A DNA stretch of 64,000 bases from Exophiala sp. HKRS030 (taxonomy: Eukaryota > Ascomycota > Eurotiomycetes > Chaetothyriales > Herpotrichiellaceae), in NCBI GenBank assembly GCA_023897205.1, contig JAHWDD010000009.1, forward strand, positions 1,426,001 to 1,490,000. The letters run 5' to 3'. Of the stretch, positions 1-12,500 are shown piece after piece. Positions within the stretch are counted from its first letter, which is position 1. Each line of letters begins with the position of its first letter. The position numbers and the translations under genes were made by a program. Under the pieces are notes generated by a model that saw only the letters and a program-made list of their open reading frames with translations, was not told the DNA's origin and did no database searches.

Positions 1-2569
1 TTGGGTGTAGGTGGTGCACCTGCCTTTCTCCTAAATTCTCAGATTGCGTAGAGTGTACTGGTTTCGCGCCTTCCTTCTCACTTAGGTGCCGAGAAGTTAT
101 CCGCGTTTCGTTCCCTCTTACTCTTTCTTTCTTCTTTTCTTCTCTCCATACCGGTGTGCCTCGATGAGGAAAAAAAGAACAGGGTGAGGTTCGTCACCGC
201 AAGGTGGCTACCTATGGCCTGAAATCTTCACTACATTGCTTATACCGAGAGGACAAACACACCAGCCCAGCCCGCGTCGCGCGTGGACCTCGGTGAACCC
301 GACTGGGAGAGTGGCACCAATTTTTGGCTCTTTTTTGCTCCGCAAAGGACAGACACCTTCTCGTGGTGCGGAGTGTCAGTAGCCAGCATGCTGGTGAAGC
401 CAAGATCTGTCCAAAGCCTCCTGTTGACTCTTCAACACATCATTATTGGTCAATCCCCAATCTCATCCCGTCCGAGTATCCGTTCAGCAGCTCCTTCCTT
501 TGTGAAACTTTGCTGACATTCGAGTCTAGGTTGTGGGCTCCATGCATCGTCAATTCCTGCATCTAATTAGCAACTAGAGTCAAGGGTATGTACTTAACGT
601 CTCGCCAGGAATAAACCCTCAGACAGATCCCAAGCGATGAGACGAGTGTCTTCAAGGTTAATGCCGATATCATTTTGGGTGGGCAACGTGTGGACACAAA
701 GCAATTCCCTCTATTCTCAACAGGGAGAAGAGCTGGTGACAGGGTGGAGCTGCTATCAGACAACTGGAATACCTGTGTAAGTGTGACAAGTCTGAAGACC
801 TTGCACATAGCAATGGACAGTTCTCACACAAATAAACTACGATACATACGGTGCTCTTGGCTCCGTCTTCTCTCCTCTACTCTTCTTTTCGTGTCCGTCT
901 TCTAGGATGATCTACCTGGGAAGGTCCATGAGACGGATCGTGAAGATTAAGGTGTATAGCTCTACCGCGTATAGTAATTGTCGTCCGAAATCGAAAAAGG
1001 AAAACAATTCAAACAATGATTCGGAGTAGGCTGGTGAGAGTTGTGTTCCCATACACAACTGCTAAATGGTTGCCTAGCGTTCTGCCAGTGGGGGCGAAGA
1101 CGAAGACGGGGAGGCCTCTTGGCGGTACCCGCGCCAAGCCGCGCCTAGGGAGCTTGCAGCTATTTAAGCAAGGGTTCATCCTCTCCTCAACCCTTTCTCC
1201 TCTCCAAGCAAAAGCTGTAGTGAGGACTTCAGGTAACGCCCTGTTCTCTTCGAGGGACTGTGATGAATTGTGTGCTCAAACAATCGTGAACCTAGACCTG
1301 CACCCGACCGCTGCCGTTTAGGTCAGTGGATCTGGGAGCAGTGTAAAACAATGTGTTTTCGAGCTAATTTCTGAGTCCCGTATCTACTTTCTGCAAATGG
1401 CGAGTTGATGACGACGGTTATAGATTCTCATCATGAGCAAGGATCCAGGGCAATTTACATGGCGCTTTTTGAGTCACGACCGGGTGGGCAATGAACGTGT
1501 CATATACTAGTTTTGAGAAGAAACTCGTGACAGTGGAAAAAGCAGTGCATTACAGAAACAGGCGTTCTTTATCACTTTCATAGGGTAGAATAGCGTTCAT
1601 CTTCCACTTGCTTTCCAACTTTCAGCCAGCGGCCAATCTAGGGCACCTCCGACAGGCAGCAGCTTAGTCAGAAAAGTGGCCTCAAACAACTCCCTCACTA
1701 AGGTGATATTTGCAAATCTAATCCTAGGGATCGATTTGTGCATGTCTGGTTTAGGAATACCCCGCGATTTGCCGTTCTAGTGTGGAATCTGTCCTGGGAC
1801 AACGAGCCTGGGACAATGAGATCTCCAGGACGTTCCACCTAGGCTGCGGGGGGGATCACAGGACACCTGCTGCGACGGGACGCCTGTCCCATCTACCCGG
1901 CCCATAACTGATGTCCTAACCATTGGCCTGAACACGAGCAAGGACCAGTTCGTCCGCCGCGAGTTCCTGTTGACACAGCTCATGGCGGTGCTGGAGGTGA
2001 CTAGAGTACGTGATTCATGGTGGGAGAGGGATTACATTCTGCTAGAGGAGGAGGAGGAAAGCTAGCGGCCTGAGAGGTCGGGAAGGGGGGTGTTGTACTC
2101 TATTGGCTAGGAGGGAGTGTCTGTCTAAGCGAGGGGACGAGAAAGTGGTCGAAAGTCGAAGAGGCGTCAGAGAGGGAAAGGGTCACGCGCTGCCATATTT
2201 GGGTCCTGGCTGGCGCTGCATGCGGTGGAGCAGGTTCAGGATGAAGGGTGAGTGTGAAGGTAAATCCTAGAGGGGCAGGTGAGTGGTTATAAAAGCGGCA
2301 CGCTCGGGGTGAGTCGCACGTGAACTCAGAGCAGTTTCTACTTTGCTTTGGCTGCCAAGGAGCCCGCGAAATTCTTCTCCAAATTTCAAGGCCGGAATTT
2401 CTTCCAGCATGAGAATTTCTGCGGCAGCGTTAATGTAGCTTGCGTCCACCAAAGCACACCACAGTATTCTTTTAGGACACATCTTAGCGATCAATATTCG
2501 AAGGACTGTATTCTTAGTCGAGTCAGCGGTCTACATACCGACGCCTGGCCGTTTGAGCGTCAATTAAAA
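1..2569. other. 5' noncoding stretch, no gene recognised
   Basis: No open frame here resembles a known family; the longest ATG-led frame is about 100 codons (near 1016-1321) and reads like chance. A TATA-like TATTTAAG lies at 1161-1168, followed by a C+T-rich run to about 1205, which resembles a fungal core promoter, but no convincing coding sequence follows. The last 300 bases are the NOP56 promoter, annotated separately. Confidence 0.5.
2288..2322 (+). promoter_or_regulatory. NOP56 promoter elements: TATA box and CACGTG E-box
   Basis: TATAAAAG at 2288-2295 and the palindrome CACGTG at 2317-2322 sit about 250-280 bp upstream of the NOP56 start codon. CACGTG is bound by bHLH factors of the Cbf1/Pho4 type in ascomycetes. 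The element sequences are seen directly; the link to NOP56 transcription is inferred from position, and the TATA box would imply a leader of roughly 200 nt or more. Confidence 0.4.
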
Positions 2570-4224
2570 ATGGCCGACTATCTCCTCCACGAAGGCCCGA
2601 TGGGCTACTCCATCTTCAAGGTCGCACACCAGCAAGATACCGTGGGCAATAGGTTGAAGGAAGTGCAAGACAGTGTGCAAGATCTCGCGCGATTCGGAAA
2701 AATGGTCGATCTGGTCAGCTTTCTACCGTTTGAGTATGCGGGTCCTTCTGTGGGAAGTGTCAAGCCATCACTAACCTTCTAAGGAATGGAAAACAAGCGC
2801 TTGAAGAGCTCCATGACATCTCCGAGGGCATTGCGTCCGACTACCTGAAATCCTTCCTCGAGCTCAATCTCCCAAAAGCCGGAAAGAAGAACAAAGTCAC
2901 CCTGGGTGTTTCGGACAAGATCCTGGCCAGCAGTATCAAGACCGCGTTTCCCAGCCTTGAATGTGAAACTGGCGATACAAGCGAGGTAGTTCAAGACATG
3001 CTGAGAGGGCTTAGACTGCACTCTGAGAAACTTCTCAAGCAACTTCGGGAAGGTGACACTGCAACGGCACAGCTTGGTCTGGGTCATGCGTACTCAAGAG
3101 CCAAGGTCAAGTTCTCCGTTCAGAAGAACGACAACCACATCATTCAAGCCATCGCCATTCTAGACCAGCTTGACAAGGCGATCAACACATTTTCCATGCG
3201 TGTGCGAGAATGGTACTCGTGGCATTTCCCCGAGTTAGTCAAGATCGTTTCGGAAAACAACAAATACGCACAGGTCGCTTTGTTCGTCAAGGACAAGAGG
3301 ACCCTGTCTGATGAAAGCTTGCACGATCTCGCTGCAGTGGTTGACGACGACGAGGACGTCGCAAAGAGTATCATTGACGCCGCAAAGACAAGTATGGGTC
3401 AAGAAATCTCGGTGTCCGACATGGAAAATGTTACACTTTTTGCTGAGCGTGTTGTCAGCCTTGCAAAGTACAGAAAGACACTCTACAGCTACTTGGTTTC
3501 CAAGATGAGCGTGGTAGCGCCAAACCTAGCAGCCCTGATTGGAGAGGTTGTCGGTGCGCGGCTGATCTCACATGCTGGTAGTTTGACGAATCTCTCCAAG
3601 TACCCAGCCTCGACCGTGCAGATCTTGGGTGCCGAGAAGGCTCTTTTCAGAGCCCTGAAGACAAAAGGCAACACGCCGAAATATGGTCTTCTCTACCATT
3701 CCTCATACATTGGCCGCGCCGGACAGAAGAACAAGGGCAGGATATCTCGCTTCTTGGCCAACAAATGCTCCATTGCTTCTAGAATCGACAACTTCTCCGA
3801 GACACCGTCAACAGTATATGGGCAGGCACTCAAGAAGCAAGTCGAAGAGCGACTTGACTTCTATGCTTCAGGAGCTCAGCCCACGAAAAATGAAGTTGCA
3901 ATGGTATGTGACGTGCGCCTCTACCGATATGCGTAAGCTAATGATTTTGTACAGAAATCCGCAATGGACAAAATCCTTGCAGACATGGACATAGATGAGC
4001 CATCCAAAGCTGATGTCGAGATGTTTGACGCAGAGCCTACTGCTGTACAAAAGCAGGAAAAGAAGAAGAAGGATAAGGACAGCAAGGAGAAGAAGAAAGA
4101 CAAGAAGCGAAAGTCTGAAGGCGGCGAGGTTGACGGCGAGGAGAAGAAAAAGAAGCGCAAGTCTATGGACACGGATGGTGAAGTGGGAGAGAAGAAAAAG
4201 AAGAAGAAGTCCAAGTCAGAATAA
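2570..4224 (+). CDS. NOP56: Nucleolar protein 56, box C/D snoRNP core component
   Basis: Predicted exons are 2570-2733, 2784-3903 and 3955-4224, giving 517 aa (yeast Nop56 is about 504). The protein begins [18 protein letters not shown], the typical Nop56 start, and phases join cleanly ([18 protein letters not shown] across intron 1). An N-terminal NOP5NT region is followed by the NOSIC/Nop domain around residues 160-410, including the conserved stretch [20 protein letters not shown] and the [18 protein letters not shown] region. The tail is a lysine/glutamate-rich KKK repeat typical of the family. Family role: Nop56 pairs with Nop58, fibrillarin and Snu13 to guide 2'-O-methylation and early pre-rRNA processing in the nucleolus. 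An upstream in-frame extension exists but has no ATG, and homology favours 2570. Both introns are about 50 bp, too short to carry a snoRNA. Confidence 0.95.
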
Positions 4225-4743
4225 CGGACGAAATGAGATTATGCGCATGGCGTTGGTAGGAAATGGTTGCTATGTTGGTTTCGCTGGATGGTGTTTTGTA
4301 CATGGGCAAGAATCCAGACATGAATCAAAGGTGTACAAGTAGAAGTCCATAAACAATACCTAAGGGCATCGCTACTTGCTCACGACGTGCACACCCGACC
4401 CATCGTAGCTTCTTTCCAATTTGTGAGTTAAAGTCGGCGCAGTTCTCAATATTTTCCTCATGGCTTTTCCATCCCGCCGTTCTTGTTAAGACCAAATTCT
4501 GATAGATTTTCTATCGCAGCACGGACCGCCAATCAAGACCATGCTTCACCGATGAGAGCAGGATGAGCTGGTATGGTTCCGGTGATTAACTTTCGATTTC
4601 TTAATCGAATGGCCAGGTTGAACATGGTTGTCGATCTTACGTCGCCTTCATCTACCTTGATAGGTTAAGTCCCTCTCTATCACAGATCGAAGGTGATTCA
4701 GTTCTCGCAGTCTACCGCCGTACCCCACACTTCTACTACGAAT
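4225..4743. other. Intergenic, NOP56 3' end and leader of the next gene
   Basis: It holds the 3' flank of NOP56 and a T/C-rich stretch before the next start codon. I see no RNA gene or repeat in it. Confidence 0.5.
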
Positions 4744-5445
4744 ATGGCATCAGCTTCAGCTTCACCGAAAAGAAAGCGTGAGCAAGATCACCATCGGGAA
4801 ACAAGAGGTCCTCTTTCCCAACAACTGTTGACACCCGATGTCGACGAGCAGGAGACTGGAAGTCCACGGACGAAAGTCGCTAGGAAATTCGACGACTTGG
4901 ACATTGACAATGACCTGCTCACACTGCAGCATGATCGCACATCATCATCCCCGCGACCGTGTCAAGCACCGCAACTGTCTGGCCTTACTGCAAGCTTGAC
5001 CGACGGTATGCGAATGGATCTATCATCAAAGACTAGAATGCCGCCGCAGTCGCCTTCAAAAGCATCTCTAGCGGCGAAGGGAGAATCACAAAGCACATCA
5101 ACAGCACCATTAGCTACAACTTCAAGGTCAGGATCCCCGCCACTAGCAAAAGAACTATCAGACCAGTTCTGGCACGACTCTGAAATTACTGGACATGACC
5201 CTGATGATCCCGATGATGATCTCTATGGCATCAACGGGGTTGGTTTTCGCCCAACGCCTGCTATCGCATGGTCCAGATCGCGACGGAGGAAACAACAACT
5301 GGAGGAGTATAAAAATCGAGAGGCACGCGAAGCGAGGCAACAGAGAAGTGAGAGGAGAAAACGCTTCATAAGCGATAGAGAGGATGTGCCGTCTCTTGAT
5401 AACTCTCCACGCAAAAGTGTCCGCGTCCATTTTGAGGATGGTTGA
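4744..5445 (+). CDS. Hypothetical protein, disordered with a basic C-terminal helix
   Basis: An uninterrupted frame of 233 aa from ATG 4744; an in-frame ATG at 4693 would add 17 residues. I chose 4744 because MASASASPKRKREQD puts a basic, nuclear-localisation-like cluster at the N-terminus, but the choice is uncertain. The first 150 residues are rich in Ser, Pro and Thr and look disordered. Residues about 160-215 look more constrained: an acidic run (DPDDPDDDLYGINGVGFRP), then AIAWSRSRRRKQQLEEYKNR and a long Arg/Glu helix. I do not recognise a named domain. The charge pattern suggests a nuclear protein. It converges on COX20 with about 150 bp between stop codons. Confidence 0.65.
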   Translation: MASASASPKRKREQDHHRETRGPLSQQLLTPDVDEQETGSPRTKVARKFDDLDIDNDLLTLQHDRTSSSPRPCQAPQLSGLTASLTDGMRMDLSSKTRMPPQSPSKASLAAKGESQSTSTAPLATTSRSGSPPLAKELSDQFWHDSEITGHDPDDPDDDLYGINGVGFRPTPAIAWSRSRRRKQQLEEYKNREAREARQQRSERRKRFISDREDVPSLDNSPRKSVRVHFEDG

Positions 5446-5593
5446 TTTTCCCAGGACACCCGCGATGAAACAGTCTTCAAAATATTCGAGATATTCCAAC
5501 GTTCAGATGCGCTAACTGCGTCCAGCAGCAAATAGTGTACATTATCATCCCAGAACGCCTGCAGATGCATGATAAGCAAGACAGTAATTTTTC

Positions 5594-6227
5594 TCACCAG
5601 AACTTGTACCATCTCTGGCTCTGCTTTTTCAGAGCTTCCTCCTCTTCTTTCGCTTTTGCTTCTGCGGCAGCTCTTTCTCGGGCTTTCTTCTCTTGTAACA
5701 TTTTCATTCCAATAACAGCTTGAGCAATGCCTCGCTGCTCCTCCCTTCGTCTACGTTCGCACCAGGCGTACATGCCACTAGCTGTGAGCACAAACCCCCC
5801 GACTGCCCAGTTGGAGGTCACCAACATAGACGAAAGTCCTATCATTGTGTCAGACTTGAGATCCAGCAATAGCCTCATGTTACTGCCAAATACCTTTTAA
5901 AATAAATCGCAAGCCTCCAACTCCGCCCCCAGCAGCGATGCCGACCAGCAAGGAATCTCTCGCACAAGGTGTCTGATACCAGGCTGGGCCTTTACCTTGA
6001 TACGAGAATTTGAATGCATCCTTCCAAGACACCTCTGCCGGTCTGCCGCCAGCTGAATTGTATGTACCTCCGGGCATTTCATTTGCAGGATCTGACGGGC
6101 TCCCGAGCGCATCCCACATCTTCTGGGCTTGAGATTTAGGGATGTCGTGTCGTCGCTTTGGACGGCGCGCGGGCTGCGCTGGGTCATCTGGAGTCACATT
6201 TTGTTCTTCTCGTGTATCGTCGGCCAT
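5594..6227 (-). CDS. COX20: Cytochrome c oxidase assembly protein COX20
   Basis: Exons on the minus strand are 6227-5894 and 5838-5594; the 55 bp intron joins FILKG to LSSMLVTSNWAVGGF in phase, giving 192 aa. The diagnostic region starts at ACARDSLLVGIAAGGGVGG, the first membrane span, followed by NWAVGGFVLTASGMYAWCE, the second span, then a basic coiled tail beginning RRRREEQRGIAQAVIGMKML. This two-span hairpin with a charged C-terminal tail matches the COX20/FAM36A family. Family role: inner mitochondrial membrane chaperone that binds newly made Cox2 and assists its maturation. The N-terminal 80 residues are Pro/Arg-rich and variable. It is divergent from POL2, sharing its promoter region. 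Confidence 0.9.
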
Positions 6228-6576
6228 GGTGGTTGTGATGGTGTTGACCTAGCATCAACTGCGCCTGGAAATCTCATGATCATTGAATCGTTGCCCAAGA
6301 TCTTTAAGTGGAGAGATTTTATGGCCGATGTTTAACCGATTTTTCGCGGATGCTTTACGCGATCGACGCGTCTTTCGAACGCGACCCCCAAAACGTCCAA
6401 TTCCTCGTCCACATACTCCGTATCAACGTTGGACAACTGCGCATTTAGCGATCACCATACATATGCATTTCGAGGCGAAGTACTTCAGCACAGACAGCAT
6501 GAGAAAAAGCTTTCTCTCGCAACACATGTCATAGAACAACCGCTATACGTTTCACTTGATCTCGAGTCTCCCTACA
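6228..6576. promoter_or_regulatory. Bidirectional COX20/POL2 promoter
   Basis: This 349 bp interval separates the two start codons. Besides the MluI-box cluster annotated on its own, it carries one copy of the recurring TACTCCGTA motif at 6414-6422. No open frame here looks coding. Confidence 0.6.
6341..6384. promoter_or_regulatory. Cluster of MCB/SCB-like sites upstream of POL2
   Basis: Within 44 bp I see TTTTCGCGG (6341-6349), ACGCGA (6357-6362), ACGCGT (6366-6371) and ACGCGA (6379-6384). ACGCGT is the MluI cell-cycle box bound by MBF in yeasts, and TTTTCGCG resembles an SCB/E2F-type site. In yeasts DNA polymerase genes are classic MBF targets, so G1/S control of POL2 is a reasonable inference. 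Function in this organism is untested. Confidence 0.6.
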
Positions 6577-9500
6577 ATGCCTGTCAGGAAACCCAGCAGA
6601 TACGGCTCCAATGTCAGATTTTCCAAAGCCTCCTCTCGAAATCAACGAACAAAAACAATAGACTCTGCATCTTTGCGCGACACAGAAGCAACGTCCCAAG
6701 ATGAGAAGTTCCAGGCAATTCGGCTGGCAAACAGCATCGACGAGTCAATGGGCTTCCCTAGATATGACTCGGGCAAGAGAAGAGTAGGATGGCTATACAA
6801 CATGCATAGTACGGTCATTGAAGATCCGAAAGTACCAGGAGGCAGAGCTGGCGTCGACTTCTATTTTATTGGTGAAGATGAGGAGAACTTTAAGGCCACT
6901 GTCGAGTACGACCCGTATTTCTTACTGGCTGTGAAACGAGGAAGAGAGGCAGAAGTCGAAGAATGGTGCAAGAGAATGTTTGAAGGCCTTGTCAAGTCGG
7001 TAGCTCGGGTCACCAAGGAGGATCTGAAGATGCCCAACCACCTCCTAGGCTATAAGCGTACATTCCTGCGGTTGAACTTCGCCAATGTCACAGACCTGCT
7101 GGCGGTGCGAAAGTCAGTCCTGCCCATCGCCGAGAAGAATAAAGAAAAGGTCAACGCCATGGATACTTATGCGGAAGTCGCCAGCGCGACAGCTGGATTC
7201 GATGTTTACGACGAGGAGCAGCTGAACGACATCCATACCAACGGGATCGCCGAAGCCAGTGACTTTATTGTCGATATTCGTGAATACGACGTTCCTTATC
7301 ATGTTCGAGTGACGATTGATGAGGATATCCGACTCGGAAAGTGGTATACGGTGGATGCGAAACACGGCTCGGTCAAACTGACGTGCCTGGAAGATCGTTT
7401 GCAGCGTGCGGATCCAGTTGTGCTTGCATTTGATATTGAAACGACAAAATTACCGCTCAAATTCCCAGATTCCCTCATTGACCAGATTATGATGATTTCA
7501 TACATGATCGATGGTCAAGGTTTCCTCATCACGAACAGAGAAATCGTCTCGGAAGACATTTCAGACTTTGATTACACCCCGAAAGAAGAGTACGAAGGGC
7601 CTTTCATGATCTTCAACGAACCGAATGAACGAGCACTCATTGAGAGATTTTTCTCACACATCAAAGAGGCACGACCGAATGTCATTGCAACATACAACGG
7701 TGACTTCTTCGATTGGCCCTTCGTGGAAGCGAGAGCCAGTGTTTTAGGTATCGATATGTATGCGGAGATTGGCTTCCGAAAGAACAGTGAAGACATCTAC
7801 CAGAGTGACTACTGTGCACACTTGGATTGCTTCGCTTGGGTCAATCGAGATAGTTATCTACCTCAAGGAAGTCGAGGTTTGAAAGCTGTCACCGTTGCAA
7901 AACTTGGTTATGACCCGGATGAGCTCGACCCAGAGTTGATGACACCTTATGCCAATGAACACCCGCAAATCCTGGCCGAATACTCAGTTTCCGATGCAGT
8001 CGCGACCTATTACCTATACATGAAATATGTACACCCTTTTATCTTCTCACTTTGCACAATTCTTCCGCTCAATCCAGACGACACTCTTCGGAAAGGAACT
8101 GGTACTCTTTGCGAGATGTTGCTTATGGTTCAAGCATACCATAAAAACATCGTCCTCCCGAACAAGCATAAAGAACCGAGAGAAGCATTCTGGGAAGGCC
8201 ACCTGCTCGAGTCAGAGACCTATGTTGGTGGGCACGTCGAGAGTATTGAGGCGGGCGTATTTCGTGCAGATATTCCCGTCAACTTTGCTATTGATCCTGC
8301 AGCTATTGACGAACTTTTACGAGACCTCGATGCAGCTTTAAAGTTTTGCATAACGGTCGAAGAGAAGAAGAACCTTGACGACATTACGAATTACGATGAA
8401 GTACGAGCACAAATTTCTGAAAAGTTGAACAGTTTAAAGACCACACCCCACAGAAACGAACGTCCGCTAATATATCACCTGGACGTGGCTTCCATGTATC
8501 CTAATATCATGACCACAAACAGATTGCAACCCGATTCGATGATATCCGAGTCTGATTGTGCGGCTTGTGATTTCAACCGACCTGGTAAAACCTGTGACAG
8601 ACGATTACCATGGGCATGGCGAGGCGAGTTTTTGCCTACGAAACGTGATGAATACAACATGATTCGAAGAGCCATGGTCAACGAGACATTTCCAGGCAAA
8701 CATGCGAAATCGATGAGAAGAACATTCCAGGAGTTGAGTTTGGACGAGCAAGCGTCGGCAGTACGAAACAGACTCCAAGAATATTCAAAGAAGATCTACC
8801 ACAAGATTCACGATTCCAAAACGATTGAACGTGAAGCTATCATTTGCCAACGTGAGAATCCGTTCTACGTGGACACAGTGCGAGACTTCCGAGACCGCCG
8901 GTACGATTTCAAAGGAAAGCAGAAAGTCTGGAAAGGAAAAACGGAAGCCTTGAAATCGTCCGGGGCTTCTGCGACGGAGATAGAGGAGGCCAAAAAGATG
9001 ATCGTGCTGTTCGACTCGCTGCAACTGGCTCATAAGGTCATTCTTAACTCTTTCTATGGCTACGTGATGCGCAAGGGTTCAAGATGGTATTCTTTGGAGA
9101 TGGCGGGCGTCACTTGCCTGACGGGTGCTCACATTATCCAAATGGCTCGAGAACTTGTCGAACGTATTGGTCGACCGCTGGAATTGGACACTGATGGTAT
9201 CTGGTGCATGCTTCCCGCTACATTTCCAGAGAATGTTGTGTTTACTCTCAAGAATGGAAAGAAGATGGCCGTGTCGTACCCGTGTGTGATGCTCAACCAT
9301 TTGGTGCATGCTTCATACACAAACCATCAATACCAGACCTTGACAGACCCGACTATATTCAAATACGAAACCCACAGCGACAATTCGATCTTCTTCGAAG
9401 TTGACGGGCCTTATAAAGCCATGATCCTACCCACATCTAAAGAAGAAGACAAGAACTTGAAGAAGCGGTACGCCGTGTTCAACCATGATGGCAGTCTTGC

Positions 9501-12500
9501 TGAACTAAAAGGGTTTGAAGTCAAGAGAAGAGGAGAATTGAAGCTCATCAAAATATTCCAGACTCAAATCTTCAAGTTCTTTCTGGAAGGCACCACGCTG
9601 GCAGAGACATACGCTGCTGTTGCCCGTGTTGCAAACCGATGGCTCGACGTGCTTCACCAACATGGATCGACGCTTGCTGACGAAGAGCTGATCGACTTGA
9701 TTTGTGAAAACAAGAGCATGACCAAAACCTTGGAGGAATATGGAGCTCAGAAGTCTACCTCAATCACTACTGCGAAACGCCTGGCTGAGTTCTTGGGTGA
9801 ACAAATGATCAAGGATAAAGGGCTGAACTGTAAATACATTATTTCAGCGAAGCCGAGAAACACCCCCGTGACTGAGAGAGCCATTCCTGTCGCTATTTTC
9901 TCAGCAGATGAAAACGTAAAGAGATTTTTCTTGCGAAAATGGCTCAAAGAGGACCCGGGAGATATGGATCCTCGAACAGTCATTGATTGGGACTACTATC
10001 TCGAGCGCTTAGGTTCTGTCATCCAAAAGCTCATCTCTATCCCAGCAGCTCTTCAAAAGATAAGAAACCCTGTGCCTCGGGTTGCTCATCCTGAATGGCT
10101 GCAGAAGCGTATCACAGCCAAGGATGATAAATTCAAACAGAAGAAGATGAGTGACCTCTTCGAAAAGAAACCTCTTGGGGAGAGATCGGTGAATCTTCTC
10201 GACCATCGTCTTCCACCAACAGGTGATATTGAGGATGCACTAGATGCAGAATTCAAGACACCAGTACAACTCACCAAACAGTCGAAGCGAAAATCCCCAG
10301 ATACTACCAATCAGACTGTTATTGATCCATATGCAACCCTACCGGCGGATGCCCCTGCTGCGGATGAGGACTACAGTGGCTGGCTACAACATCAAAAACA
10401 GAAATGGAAGATCCAGAAGCAAGCAAGAGCCAGAAGGCGTCAGCTGTTTGGTGAAAAACCAAACTCTGCAATGGATTCAATCGGCAGCTTTTTCCGGAAT
10501 CAAGCAGAGATGCTCTACATCAATACCTGGCAAATACTCCAACTTCGACAAGGTGAATCGCCTGGAGAGGTCAAGGCATTTGTTTTGATTGGGAAGAAAA
10601 TCCATCCCTTGGATATAAAGGTCCAACGAACCTTGTATCTTAATCTGAAGGGCGAGGAGTTACCTAACGTCGAGATTCCAGGGTGTGAGGTGGAGAAAGT
10701 CAATCATGCCTTGCCAAATGGCCACCCTTCAATTCACCTGTTTCAGTTGAGCATGTCTGAAGACACCTACTTGCGGGAAGCTGAATCTGTCTCATTGCTG
10801 TGTAACCACCCGAGCGTCGAAGGTGTCTACGAACGACAACTGCCTCTTTTCATGCGTGCTATGCTCAAGTTAGGCAACATGTGCTCTTTCGACGAGAGCC
10901 AAAAAGGCGTCCTCGGCAAAGGCCTGGAACAAGGCTTTGATCTTTCATCACTCCTGAGAAGCAATTCACATTCGACTTATCTGGAAGATCTCAGTGCGTT
11001 TGGCTATGTCTACTTCTATCACATCACGTCAGGAGATAGAACCGTCTTTGCGTTGTTCTCATCATCCAGATCGGAAGCGCACATTATCATTCTGAGCCGA
11101 ACACGTGATGCTCAACTTCCGAACGCTGACAAGATTTATGCAGAGCAGTACCGGCAAAAGACTGCAGAAGAGGCTTTGGTGGACAGTGTTCTCGAATACC
11201 AGGCTAGTCTACATTTCAAAGTGTCGCAAGTGACCACCAGACGAAAAGCTCATCTAGAACTGGGCGAGATTCTCAAGAAATGGCGGTCGGAAGAGTCGAA
11301 GCCAACCGTGATTTTGATGCAGTCCACTTCGAGCAAACAGTTGTCGCATGACATTCGTATAGTGCGAGACTATCCCATATTATCTTTACCCAGCGAGCAT
11401 GCAGATGTTGACCTCCCTCCTCTTGGCTGGCAAGCTCATGCATTCAAGCAGCTTATTTCACATTACCTGAGTGCTGCAGGATGGTTGGCACATTTGACTG
11501 AGCTGGCACGGTATGGAGACGTGCCTTTGTGCAACCTGGAGAAGGACGATCCACGTTTCTTGATCGACTTGGCTTATGCGCGCCGGCTTAAGAGAAGCAA
11601 CGTCGTCTTATGGTGGTCAGAACAGCCACGTCCGGATCACGCTGGCCATGAGCGTGACGATATCATTGGGCCATTGACCGAAGTGGTCGAAATGCCTTCG
11701 ATTAATAATCCAGGGGCCTATACTTCGGTCTGTGTGGATGTGTCTGTTCAGAATTTGGCAATCAATACACTGTTGACGTCGTCGATCATCAATGATCTTG
11801 AAGGGTCGGCAGATTCGGTTGCTTTCAATCCTGCCGCTGATGATGAACTCTCTGGTGGTGGCATCTCAAGGTCCAATGGTGGGTTCGCCCAAGCTGCTTT
11901 GGATGTGCTTCGAGACATGGTCAAATCATGGTGGGCCGAAGCGTGCCAGGGCAATAGACTTGCAGATGTCATGGTCCAACACCTGGTACGCTGGGTCGAG
12001 GCCCCTGCTTCATGTTTGTACGACCGTCATTTGCACTACTATGTGCAAATGATGTCGAAGAAGGCTATGCAGCAGCTCATCACAGACTTCCGCCGCGTAG
12101 GCTCGCATGTTGTGTTTGCGAGTCCCACGAGACTCCTTTTGCAAACGTCGAAACAGGAGGTTGAGAACGCGTACGCTTATTCTCAGTACATCCTGAAATC
12201 GATCAAGCAGAAGCCACTATTCCATTTCCTTGGGCTCGGAGTCAAGGATTACTGGGACGTCCTTGTCTGGTACGACGCGTACAACTATGGAGGCAAGGGT
12301 ACTTCGGCAATCACAGAGCAGACGAACACGTCGAACCTTGAAACCGTCGTCCACTGGCAACTCTCACAGTTTCTCCCGCTCTCGCTACAACCTGTGTTTG
12401 AGGATTGGGTCATTACCTTCATCGAAGTGATGCAAAATTTGAAACGACCTACGATCGAGTCTGGCGATTCATCCACTCCCCGAGCGACCCAACTACCTTC

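Noticed and set aside
1789..2062. Open frame of about 80 codons on the plus strand containing VLTIGLNTSKDQFVRREF
   Set aside because: Starts after a stop with no ATG until late, no acceptor that connects it convincingly, and no family recognised.
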